Below, piece by piece: positions 7,192 to 12,132 of a stretch of DNA of 12,132 nucleotides (the first letter of the stretch is position 1; every line of letters starts with the position of its first letter). The notes beneath the pieces were generated by a model, which searched no databases, was not told the DNA's origin, and saw only the letters and a program-made list of their open reading frames with translations. The position numbers and the translations under genes were made by a program. Source of the DNA: an uncultured Actinomycetes bacterium (GTDB taxonomy: Bacteria; Actinomycetota; Thermoleophilia; Solirubrobacterales; Thermoleophilaceae); the NCBI GenBank assembly GCA_946481495.1, contig CAMLNW010000060.1, forward strand, positions 1 to 12,132, read 5' to 3'.

Positions 7192-7272
7192 GCAGATATG
7201 CTGCACGATCTGACCCTGCCTGTGGGCGGAGTTGTGTGACGACTCTGCGACAGCTCAGCGACAAATGCCGCG

Positions 7273-7899
7273 TTAGGCGCGGGTCTTGCGGCGGCGGAGG
7301 CGGGTCTGGAAGACGACGTCCCACCAGGGGGCGGCAACGCCGAAGCCGCGGGTGTGGTCCTGGAAGTGGTGGCGCATATGGAGCTCGTAGAAGAGCTTGC
7401 CGACGCGCGTCCTCGGCGTGTGGTGGTGGAGGTGGTAGTGCGTCATGTCGTAGGCGAGGTAGCCGACGAGGAAGCCGCAGGCGAAGAGGTCGGCCTGCTG
7501 GCCGCCGATCACCCAGTGGAAGAGCGCCCAGAAGCCGAGCGCGAGCGGGACGCTGACCGACGGCGGCATGACCAGCCGCATCGGATCGTTGGGGTGGTCG
7601 TGATGGACGCCGTGGATGATCCAGTGCAGCCGGGCGCCGATCCCGTCCTCGGGCTCGAAGTGGAAGACGAGCCGATGCAGCCAGTACTCGGTAAGCGTCC
7701 AGAAGATCCAGCCGCCGGCGATCCAGGCGATTACCTCGAGCGGCGGGTGGCCCTCTTGGCCGAGCGCGAACAGGACCGCGATCGTGGGGATGAAGATGAT
7801 CAGCGGAACGGCGGGGTGGACGCGCGAGAGCTTGTCGAGCAGGTTCGACTCGAACATCCGCGGGGAAGCCTTCAGCACGTCACTGCGACGCTTGTCCAT
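7273..7899 (-). CDS. Fatty acid hydroxylase/sterol desaturase superfamily membrane protein
   Basis: The 208-residue product has about four membrane helices and the His clusters of the di-iron fatty acid hydroxylase superfamily: HRLVFH at 75-80, HGVHH at 96-100, HYHLHHH at 154-160 and HMRHHF at 174-179. The pattern matches bacterial relatives of fatty acid 2-hydroxylase (FA2H/Scs7 type) that hydroxylate lipid acyl chains. The substrate is unknown. The ATG at 7899 follows GGGAGGT on the minus strand, but with only one base between, unusually close. The upstream frame stays open, but it overlaps the small membrane protein gene in another frame. The start at 7899 overlaps the 3' end of that gene by 20 nt, which suggests coupled translation. 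The stop is TAA at 7273-7275. Confidence 0.85.
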   Translation of the reverse strand: MDKRRSDVLKASPRMFESNLLDKLSRVHPAVPLIIFIPTIAVLFALGQEGHPPLEVIAWIAGGWIFWTLTEYWLHRLVFHFEPEDGIGARLHWIIHGVHHDHPNDPMRLVMPPSVSVPLALGFWALFHWVIGGQQADLFACGFLVGYLAYDMTHYHLHHHTPRTRVGKLFYELHMRHHFQDHTRGFGVAAPWWDVVFQTRLRRRKTRA

Positions 7900-8113
7900 C
7901 ACCTCCCAATTTAACCGACCTGCGCGGCGTCCATTCGGCGCGCAGGAACTCCAGGCCGAAGCCCACGGTGAGCGCATAGACCGCCACCGTTGGGAACGCC
8001 GGCAGCCCACGCCGCGCGTGCTCGAACGTCAGCGCCAGCATCGCCGCTGTGACCACCGCCATGAACGCCACCCGGATGTGGCGTCTGATCGTTTCGATCG
8101 TCTTGTCGTTCAT
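7880..8113 (-). CDS. Small two-helix membrane protein, unknown function
   Basis: This 77-residue product has two hydrophobic segments (about 15-29 and 40-56) separated by a basic loop (HARRGLP), and a basic C-terminal tail. I do not recognise the family. Third codon positions are strongly G/C over most of its length, which supports real coding. Its last 20 nt overlap the start of the fatty acid hydroxylase gene, and the Shine-Dalgarno of that gene lies inside it, so the pair looks like a translationally coupled operon. No ribosome binding site is visible before the ATG at 8113. A role with the hydroxylase in the membrane is inference from position only. Confidence 0.65.
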   Translation of the reverse strand: MNDKTIETIRRHIRVAFMAVVTAAMLALTFEHARRGLPAFPTVAVYALTVGFGLEFLRAEWTPRRSVKLGGDGQASQ

Positions 8114-8198
8114 GGCCCGATCGTCGACCGTGAGGTGGCTGCCGCTGTGACCGGGCGGTGACGGTCGCGTGAAAGCGATGTGAAGAGGTCGTCTGAGG

Positions 8199-8987
8199 AT
8201 GTCGCGGCCCGGCGTCGAACCATTGAGGGTGGATCACCCCCTGGAGCACCGTCTGCAACGCCTCTTCGACGGCCTGACCTATGTCGCCGCGGCGCTCACC
8301 GGTCCGGTGCTGATTGCGCTTGCCTTCGATCTCCCGAGCGGCCTCGAGTCTGCGCTCCAGGTGGTCAACTGGCTGTGTTGGGGGGCGTTCGCGCTCGAGC
8401 TCGTCACGATGCTCGCGGTCTCGCGCGACCGCTCGGCCTGGCTGCGCAGCCGCCCGATGACGCCGGTGGTCGTGGTGCTGACCCTGCCGGCATTCGAGGG
8501 GCTGGATGTGTTCCGGCTCGTGCGACTGCTGCGCGGTCCGGTGGCGCGCCGCGTCGCCGACGGCGTGACGACGACCGCGGGGCTGCGCAACGTCGCGATC
8601 CTGACCCTGCTGACGGTGGGTCTGGGCGGCCTGCTGTTCGCGGAGCTCGAGCCGGACGTCGACGTCGGCGATGGCCTCTACTGGGCGGTCACGACCGTCA
8701 CCACGACCGGCTACGGCGACATCGTCCCGACGACCGAGGGCGGCAAGGCACTGGCGATGGCGATCATGCTGATCGGCGCCGGCTTCCTCGCGATCCTCAC
8801 CGGCGCGATCGCGCAGCGCTTCGTCGGCCGCTGGCAACGCGCCGGCGCACAGCCTGACGAGCAGCTCGAGCCGACGCTCGCCGACGTGACGACGGCGAAC
8901 GGCGGTGACGACGCCGTGCTGGCGAAGCTCGACGAGCTCGGCGAGCGGCTGGCGCGGCTCGAGCGCGCCGTCACGCGCGGTAGCTGA
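8199..8987 (+). CDS. Voltage-gated-like potassium channel subunit
   Basis: The 262-residue product has hydrophobic helices before residue 100, an S4-like segment with regularly spaced arginines (DVFRLVRLLRGPVARR, 103-118), then helix S5 (about 132-148) and the pore. The selectivity filter TTGYGD at 169-174 is the classical K+ filter, followed by S6 (about 184-205). The C-terminal tail ends in a short coiled-coil-like stretch (238-258) that could help tetramer assembly. It probably conducts K+ across the cytoplasmic membrane. The ATG at 8199 has GAAGAGG 10 nt upstream. The gene is divergent from the small membrane protein (85-nt gap) and convergent with the next gene (6 nt). The channel class is firm; voltage sensing is inferred. 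Confidence 0.88.
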   Translation: MSRPGVEPLRVDHPLEHRLQRLFDGLTYVAAALTGPVLIALAFDLPSGLESALQVVNWLCWGAFALELVTMLAVSRDRSAWLRSRPMTPVVVVLTLPAFEGLDVFRLVRLLRGPVARRVADGVTTTAGLRNVAILTLLTVGLGGLLFAELEPDVDVGDGLYWAVTTVTTTGYGDIVPTTEGGKALAMAIMLIGAGFLAILTGAIAQRFVGRWQRAGAQPDEQLEPTLADVTTANGGDDAVLAKLDELGERLARLERAVTRGS

Positions 8988-8993
8988 CGCCGG

Positions 8994-9374
8994 TCAGCCG
9001 CGCTCGGCGAAGCCCGGCTCGCGGATCGCAGCATAGACACCGACCTGGGCGGCCTCGCCAAGCAAGTCCCAGCTCGCCTCGGAGTATTCCCCCGCCCAGT
9101 CGACGCAGTGGGCACGCGCCGCCTCGAGCGAGTCGAAGCCGGCGATCGCGATCGCGTTGTCGGCGTCGGCCTCGTCCTCGGCATCGACGGTCACCGCGAG
9201 CAGCGCGGGGGTCGCTGCGCCGACCGCCACGCGCGGGTCGTCGCCCTGCCACACCAGGACCGCCGTCCGCTCGCGTCCGGCCTGGTCGGAACGGTAGATC
9301 GCGAGCGTCCGGGCGCGGACGTCGTCCCACGACCAGGAGCGGGCGCCACGGCTCTTCGAAACGATTCCGAGCAT
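8994..9374 (-). CDS. Hypothetical protein, 126 residues
   Basis: I do not recognise this protein. It is soluble, with no signal peptide or membrane helix. It is Trp- and Asp-rich (SWSWDDVRARTLAIYR near the N terminus), with an acidic centre (EDEADADNA) and Trp/Glu-rich helices towards the end (WAGEYSEASWDLLGEA). Third codon positions are strongly G/C, which supports it being real. I choose the ATG at 9374 over upstream in-frame starts because the extension overlaps the XRE gene and has low-complexity basic composition. A TAGAGT lies 8 nt before the ATG and no Shine-Dalgarno is seen, so it may be leaderless. It converges on the channel gene with 6 nt between stops. Confidence 0.7.
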   Translation of the reverse strand: MLGIVSKSRGARSWSWDDVRARTLAIYRSDQAGRERTAVLVWQGDDPRVAVGAATPALLAVTVDAEDEADADNAIAIAGFDSLEAARAHCVDWAGEYSEASWDLLGEAAQVGVYAAIREPGFAERG

Positions 9375-9382
9375 CGTCGGGA

Positions 9383-9388
9383 ACTCTA
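9383..9388 (-). promoter_or_regulatory. Leaderless -10 candidate (TAGAGT) for the 126-residue hypothetical gene
   Basis: TAGAGT on the minus strand lies 8 nt before the ATG at 9374, similar to the other short-spaced TAnnnT hexamers in this window. Confidence 0.35.
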
Positions 9389-9408
9389 AGGCGGCCAGGG
9401 TCCGGCGT

Positions 9409-9636
9409 CTAAGAGTCGCGGCCCTCGAGGCCGTCGAAGAGCACCGAGGCGCGAACATCGAGGCCGCGGGCCAATTTGGCGACTGTGCGGACGCCCGGCT
9501 CGCGCTCGGAGCGCTCGATGCGGGCGACGTGGGTCATGTTCAGCCCACAGATATGAGCCAGCCGCTCCTGGCTCAGCCCACGGGCCAACCGCGCCTTGCG
9601 GAGGTTCGATCCGAAGATGGGCAGTGGATCGTCCAC
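9409..9636 (-). CDS. XRE-family helix-turn-helix regulator
   Basis: The 75-residue product is essentially one Cro/C1-type HTH domain: LRKARLARGLSQERLAHICG, then NMTHVARIERSEREPG and a fourth helix TVAKLARGLDV, with a short tail. It is a small cytoplasmic DNA-binding protein. The GTG at 9636 is chosen because GAAGGA lies 7 nt upstream; an in-frame TTG at 9678 would add 14 residues with no such site. It is divergent from a second XRE gene, with a 119-nt gap that holds palindromes. Small proteins of this kind act as stand-alone repressors or as antitoxins; no toxin gene is adjacent, so the target is unknown. Confidence 0.82.
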   Translation of the reverse strand: MDDPLPIFGSNLRKARLARGLSQERLAHICGLNMTHVARIERSEREPGVRTVAKLARGLDVRASVLFDGLEGRDS

Positions 9637-9643
9637 AGTCGCA

Positions 9644-9649
9644 TCCTTC
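9644..9649 (-). promoter_or_regulatory. Ribosome binding site (GAAGGA) for the minus-strand XRE gene
   Basis: On the minus strand GAAGGA lies 7 nt before the GTG at 9636. This decides in favour of the shorter protein over the TTG at 9678. Confidence 0.6.
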
Positions 9650-9692
9650 GCCTCTAGTGCCAGTCGCGCCAGAGCCAATTGGCATTTGGAGT

Positions 9693-9702
9693 GCCGATCG
9701 GC
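9693..9702. repeat. 10-bp palindrome between the divergent XRE genes
   Basis: GCCGATCGGC is a perfect palindrome near the middle of the gap between the two regulators, a possible operator. A palindrome of this length can also arise by chance in GC-rich DNA. Confidence 0.35.
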
Positions 9703-9736
9703 CTTGTTTTGGACAACATGGCATTACTCCGCGAGA

Positions 9737-9753
9737 CCGGCGATGATCGCCGG
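9737..9753. promoter_or_regulatory. 17-bp perfect inverted repeat, candidate operator of the plus-strand XRE gene
   Basis: CCGGCGAT and ATCGCCGG flank a single central G and end 2 nt before the ATG at 9756, where a ribosome binding site would lie. The size and symmetry suit an XRE dimer, suggesting autoregulation. Confidence 0.5.
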
Positions 9754-9755
9754 CC

Positions 9756-9977
9756 ATGTCCAGAGACGTCCTCGTTTCCTTTGCCGAGAACCTGCGCCGC
9801 CGGCGCAAGGAGCTCGGGCTGAGCCAGGAACAACTGGGGACACGCGCCAACATCCAGATGGCGGACATCTCGCGTTATGAGAGCGGCGGTCGCGACCCGC
9901 GGATCACGACGGTCGCCCGCTTGGCGCAGGCGCTCGAAGTGCCGATCGCCGAGCTACTCGCCGGCACCGGGAAATAG
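9756..9977 (+). CDS. XRE-family helix-turn-helix regulator
   Basis: The 73-residue product is a single Cro/C1-type HTH domain: LRRRRKELGLSQEQLGTRAN, then the recognition region MADISRYESGGRDPRITT and the closing helix VARLAQALEVPIAELL. It is compact and cytoplasmic, with no sensor domain. No Shine-Dalgarno precedes the ATG; instead a perfect 17-bp inverted repeat ends 2 nt upstream, so autoregulation is plausible. The neighbour on the left is another, only distantly similar, XRE gene in the opposite direction. The MFS transporter lies 75 nt downstream on the same strand behind a hairpin, and could be a target. Function beyond DNA binding is unknown. Confidence 0.85.
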   Translation: MSRDVLVSFAENLRRRRKELGLSQEQLGTRANIQMADISRYESGGRDPRITTVARLAQALEVPIAELLAGTGK

Positions 9978-9998
9978 CGACGACTCCGCCACGGCCAG

Positions 9999-10019
9999 CG
10001 TCATCTCTTTCGGATGACG
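9999..10019 (+). terminator. Hairpin between the XRE and MFS genes
   Basis: 7-bp arms CGTCATC (9999-10005) and GATGACG (10013-10019) enclose a 7-nt loop, 21 nt after the XRE stop. No T-tract follows, so it is a weak terminator or regulatory hairpin. It includes the in-frame ATG at 10014, which argues against that ATG being the MFS start. Confidence 0.35.
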
Positions 10020-10039
10020 TGTGCTGCGGGCGCCGAGGG

Positions 10040-10045
10040 TAGTCT
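10040..10045 (+). promoter_or_regulatory. Leaderless -10 candidate (TAGTCT) for the MFS transporter
   Basis: TAGTCT is followed by exactly 7 nt and then the GTG at 10053, the same arrangement as in front of the DtxR-like and dehalogenase genes. It supports GTG 10053 as the start. Confidence 0.45.
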
Positions 10046-10052
10046 CGCGCCG

Positions 10053-11684
10053 GTGAAGAAGTGGCTGCCGATCATCGTCCTCGCGGCGGCGCAGTTCGTC
10101 ATGGTGCTCGACACGACCGTGATGAACGTCGCGATCTCCGACGTCGTCGCGGATCTCGACACGACGGTCTCCCAGGTCCAGCTCGCGATCACGCTCTACA
10201 CGCTGGTGATGGCGGGGCTGATGCTGACCGGCGGCAAGCTCGGCGACATCCTCGGCCGCCGGCGGACGTTCGCGATCGGCATGGTCGTCTACGCGGCTGG
10301 GTCGATCACGACCGCGCTGAGCCCGAACGTGACCGTGCTGATCCTCGGCTGGTCGGGGTTGGAGGGGATCGGCGCGGCGATGGTGATCCCGGCGATCGCG
10401 TCGCTGACAGCGCGCAACTACAGCGGCAAGGACCGCGCGATGGCCTACGGGATCATCGGCGGGATTGCTGCTGCGGGGGTGGCCGCCGGGCCGCTGATCG
10501 GCGGCTGGGTGACCGAGACCTTCACCTGGCGCTACGTCTTTGCCGGCGAGACGGTTGTGATCGCCGCGATCCTGCTGTCGCTGCGCGTGATCAAGGACGC
10601 GCCTCGCGTCGAGCCGCGACCGCCGCTCGACTTCGTCGGCGCGGTGCTGTCGGCCTCCGGCATGGGTCTGATCGTCTTCGGGTTGCTGCGGATCCCGCAG
10701 TGGGGGCTGATCGAGCCGAAAGGCGCTATGACAGTGGCGGGAACCGAGTTCACTCCGCTCGGCTTCTCGGCGGTGCCGTTCCTCGTTGCTATCGGAGCGG
10801 TGCTGATGACGGTCTTCCTGCGCTGGAGCGAGCGACGGGTGCGGATCGAGCGCGAGCCGCTGCTGCGGCCCGACCTGCTGCGCGTGGGCCAGCTGCGCGG
10901 CGGCTTGGCGATGCTCGGCGCCCAGCAGCTCGTGCTGAACGGGATCTTCTTCGTGCTGCCGCTCTACCTCCAGGTTGTGCTCGGCAAGGACGCGCTCGAG
11001 ACCGGCCTGGCGATCCTGCCGATCTCGGTGACGATGTTCATCGCGGCGCTGCTCGGACCGCGGCTCGCGACGCGCATGTCGCCGCGCACGATCGTCCAGA
11101 TCGGCCTCGCGGCGATGCTGCTCTCGGCCGGCGGGCTGATCGCTTCGATCGACTACGAGCTCAACGAGACCGGCTTCACGATTGCGCTCGCGAGCTTCGG
11201 CGCCGGCATCGGTCTGTTGGCCTCGCAGCTCGGCAACGTGATCATGTCGTCGGTCGAGCAGTCGCGCGCGAGCGAGGCCGGCGGCCTGCAGGGGACGGCG
11301 CAGAACCTCGGCGCGTCGCTTGGCACTGCGCTGATCGGGGCGATCCTGCTGTCCGGTCTCGCGACCGCCGCATCGACGGCGATTGTCGGCCGCGCCGACA
11401 TCCCGCCGCCGGTCCAACAGCAGGTCGTCGAGCGCACCGAGCAGGGACTCGAGTTCGTGCCGCGCGCCGACGTCGAGCAAGCCGCCAGCGACGCCGGCCT
11501 GCCGCCCGACCAGGCGAGCGCCATCGCCGAGGTCTATGGCGACGCCCAGCTGGAGGCACTCAAGCGCGCACTCTTCGGCGCCGCCTTCTTCGTCCTAATC
11601 GGCTTCTGGCTCACCCGCCGGCTCCCATCCCAGCCGCTCGACGGCGCGCAGGTCCGCGGCGACCCGGTTCCGGCAACGGCCTGA
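10053..11684 (+). CDS. MFS drug:H+ antiporter, DHA2 (14-TM, EmrB/QacA) family
   Basis: The 543-residue product has 14 predicted membrane helices. DHA2 features are the first-helix motif MVLDTTVMNVA with Asp20, motif A (GKLGDILGRRR, 61-71) in the first cytoplasmic loop, and antiporter motif C (AAAGVAAGPLIGGW) in helix 5. A hydrophilic loop between the last two helices (from GRADIPPPV to about GDAQLEAL) is common in actinobacterial members. It probably exports lipophilic or cationic compounds in exchange for protons; the substrate is unknown. I start it at GTG 10053, which gives the usual short KKWLP lead before helix 1, rather than the in-frame ATG at 10014. A small XRE regulator gene lies just upstream and could control it. 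Confidence 0.92.
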   Translation: MKKWLPIIVLAAAQFVMVLDTTVMNVAISDVVADLDTTVSQVQLAITLYTLVMAGLMLTGGKLGDILGRRRTFAIGMVVYAAGSITTALSPNVTVLILGWSGLEGIGAAMVIPAIASLTARNYSGKDRAMAYGIIGGIAAAGVAAGPLIGGWVTETFTWRYVFAGETVVIAAILLSLRVIKDAPRVEPRPPLDFVGAVLSASGMGLIVFGLLRIPQWGLIEPKGAMTVAGTEFTPLGFSAVPFLVAIGAVLMTVFLRWSERRVRIEREPLLRPDLLRVGQLRGGLAMLGAQQLVLNGIFFVLPLYLQVVLGKDALETGLAILPISVTMFIAALLGPRLATRMSPRTIVQIGLAAMLLSAGGLIASIDYELNETGFTIALASFGAGIGLLASQLGNVIMSSVEQSRASEAGGLQGTAQNLGASLGTALIGAILLSGLATAASTAIVGRADIPPPVQQQVVERTEQGLEFVPRADVEQAASDAGLPPDQASAIAEVYGDAQLEALKRALFGAAFFVLIGFWLTRRLPSQPLDGAQVRGDPVPATA

Positions 11685-11692
11685 GAACGCAA

Positions 11693-11715
11693 AAACCCGC
11701 TCAGAGAGCGGGTTT
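11693..11715 (-). terminator. Rho-independent terminator of tRNA-Glu, probably bidirectional
   Basis: Perfect 10-bp arms (11693-11702 and 11706-11715) enclose the loop AGA. On the minus strand the stem is followed by further T residues (TTTTTGCG overall), giving a classical terminator 6 nt after the tRNA-Glu 3' end. On the plus strand the stem ends in GGGTTT, 8 nt after the MFS stop codon, so it can also end that transcript. Confidence 0.85.
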
Positions 11716-11721
11716 CTGGAG

Positions 11722-11794
11722 TACCGCCACGGGGATTCGAACCCCGGTCTCCGCCGTGAGAGGGCGGTATCCTAGTCCCCTAGACGATGGCGGC
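11722..11794 (-). tRNA. tRNA-Glu (anticodon CTC)
   Basis: The 73-nt minus-strand sequence folds as a cloverleaf. Acceptor GCCGCCA pairs with TGGCGGT (final G-U pair). The D arm contains TCTAGGGGACTAGGATA, typical of tRNA-Glu. The anticodon stem CCGCC/GGCGG holds the loop CTCTCAC with anticodon CTC (reads GAG), and the T arm is CCGGGGTTCGAATCCCCG. The discriminator is A, and no CCA is encoded. Confidence 0.96.
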
Positions 11795-11816
11795 TCGGAG
11801 GGTGCTGCGGCCGGTC

Positions 11817-11822
11817 ATTGTA
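11817..11822 (-). promoter_or_regulatory. Candidate -10 (TACAAT) of tRNA-Glu
   Basis: TACAAT on the minus strand is close to the TATAAT consensus and lies 22 nt before the tRNA 5' end. It stands out in GC-rich surroundings. No good -35 box is visible. It sits within the palindrome TTGTACAA. Confidence 0.5.
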
Positions 11823-11863
11823 CAAGGCGCCCGGTCGGCCGTCGTGCGCCTCGGCAGCGCAGT

Positions 11864-11895
11864 GCCGCGCGGGACGCCGTGGCGCCCCGCGCGGC
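11864..11895 (-). terminator. GC-rich hairpin after the cytochrome-like gene
   Basis: Perfect 10-bp arms (11864-11873 and 11886-11895) enclose a 12-nt loop, 18 nt after the stop codon of the minus-strand gene at 11914. There is no T-tract, so termination would depend on the very stable GC stem. Confidence 0.5.
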
Positions 11896-11913
11896 CGTGG
11901 CCCCCTGCGGTTG

Positions 11914-12132
11914 TTACGGCCTGACCGCGATCGCGTCGAGCTCGACCGGCGCGCGGTCGAGGCTCGTCACGCGCAGCGTGTGGCGCCCCGGCTCGAGCTT
12001 GCCGGTGCCGACCAGCTTGCGGCGGAAGCGTCCCGTGGCGAAGCCGAGAATGATGTAGGCAAGCAGGTTGACGGCGAGCAGCCACATCGCCGCGAAATGC
12101 CACTGCAGCGCGCCGGCGAGCCAGCCGCCGAG
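11914..12132 (-). CDS. Cytochrome b561-like membrane protein, C-terminal end (5' end outside window)
   Basis: The minus strand is open from the window edge to a TAA at 11914-11916, giving 72 residues. The first part, with LQWHFAAMWLLAVNLLAYII then LGFATGRFRRKL, is one transmembrane helix with a His at its start and a basic end. It resembles the cytochrome b/b6 or b561 domain in membrane anchors of molybdopterin oxidoreductases and hydrogenases, where such His residues bind heme. The remaining 34 residues (GTGKLEPGRHTLRVTS then LDRAPVELDAIAVRP) are not typical of that family and look like beta strands. G/C third positions support coding. With only the end visible, the function is tentative. 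Confidence 0.55.
   Translation of the reverse strand, partial: LGGWLAGALQWHFAAMWLLAVNLLAYIILGFATGRFRRKLVGTGKLEPGRHTLRVTSLDRAPVELDAIAVRP

Noticed and set aside
7189..7210. Short imperfect inverted repeat (GTGCA ... TGCAC) at the start of the endonuclease-like gene
   Set aside because: Arms are only 5 bp with mismatches inside; not convincing as a terminal repeat or operator.
6428..7227. GTGGGC at both 6428 and about 7222 as a possible target-site duplication around the endonuclease-like gene
   Set aside because: Six bases of a common GC-rich word are expected by chance, and the positions do not frame a clear element.
7900..8010. Extension of the fatty-acid hydroxylase upstream to 8010
   Set aside because: The extra residues are Arg/Ser/Trp-rich and overlap the small membrane protein in another frame; the strong GGGAGGT lies at 7901-7907, pointing to the ATG at 7899.
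9409..9977. The XRE pair as a toxin-antitoxin system
   Set aside because: Neither adjacent gene resembles a toxin such as HipA, RelE or HigB; the 126-residue protein has no recognisable toxin motif.
9954..11480. Long minus-strand open frame (508 codons) opposite the MFS transporter
   Set aside because: It is Arg/His/Asp-rich with no domain, and results from GC-rich codon bias mirrored on the other strand; the MFS frame fits membrane helices and motifs.
10061..12058. Plus-strand open frame of 665 codons running through the MFS gene and the tRNA-Glu region
   Set aside because: It is Arg/Ala-rich, shifted in frame against a clear MFS gene, and crosses a terminator and a tRNA on the opposite strand.

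Overview
The window is a high-GC chromosomal segment with strong G/C third-position bias, strictly bacterial genes and no plasmid, phage or CRISPR hallmarks. The copper gene pair (CopD-type then YcnI-type), the DsbA-like/VKOR pair, the leaderless-looking TAnnnT promoters and the two tRNA genes without an encoded CCA all suggest an actinobacterium. From remembered resemblance of the CopD, fatty-acid hydroxylase and endonuclease proteins I favour the Thermoleophilia/Solirubrobacterales, but this is inference, not a search result.

Layout. 1-1881 (+): the end of a copper-resistance operon. A CopD-type membrane protein is split between two frames (3-257 and 254-1141) and is followed by a YcnI-like copper-binding protein and a terminator-like hairpin. 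1951-3172 (+): a membrane-anchored DsbA-like thiol oxidoreductase overlaps a VKOR homologue, together a periplasmic disulfide-forming pair. 3150-3611 (-): a DtxR/MntR-like regulator that appears to have lost most metal ligands. It is divergent from a haloalkane dehalogenase (3660-4532, +), and both starts have a TAnnnT hexamer exactly 7 nt upstream. 4533-5138 (-): Mn-type superoxide dismutase, whose stop codon abuts the dehalogenase stop. 5186-6316 (-): a diverged PurM-like protein just downstream of tRNA-Leu(CAG) at 6344-6427. 6442-7191 or 7206 (-): a freestanding HTH plus LAGLIDADG endonuclease-like gene ending 14 nt before that tRNA, probably a mobile insertion. 7273-8113 (-): a fatty-acid hydroxylase superfamily protein preceded by an overlapping small membrane protein. 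8199-8987 (+): a potassium channel. 8994-9374 (-): an unrecognised 126-residue protein. 9409-9636 (-) and 9756-9977 (+): two divergent small XRE regulators separated by palindromes. 10053-11684 (+): a 14-TM drug/H+ antiporter. 11722-11794 (-): tRNA-Glu(CTC). 11914-12132 (-): the 3' end of a cytochrome b561-like membrane protein with an odd C-terminal tail, cut by the window edge.

Several genes act outside the cytoplasmic membrane on copper and thiol chemistry (CopD, YcnI, DsbA-like, VKOR) or on oxidative stress (SOD); the rest is a mixture of housekeeping and solitary genes. I see no convincing multi-gene defence or biosynthetic system. The most promising oddities are the endonuclease/tRNA junction, the ligand-poor DtxR-like regulator beside the dehalogenase, and the divergent XRE pair. 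No gene-free stretch exceeds 300 bases; the longest are about 119 nt each (9637-9755 and 11795-11913) and hold palindromes, a hairpin and a promoter.
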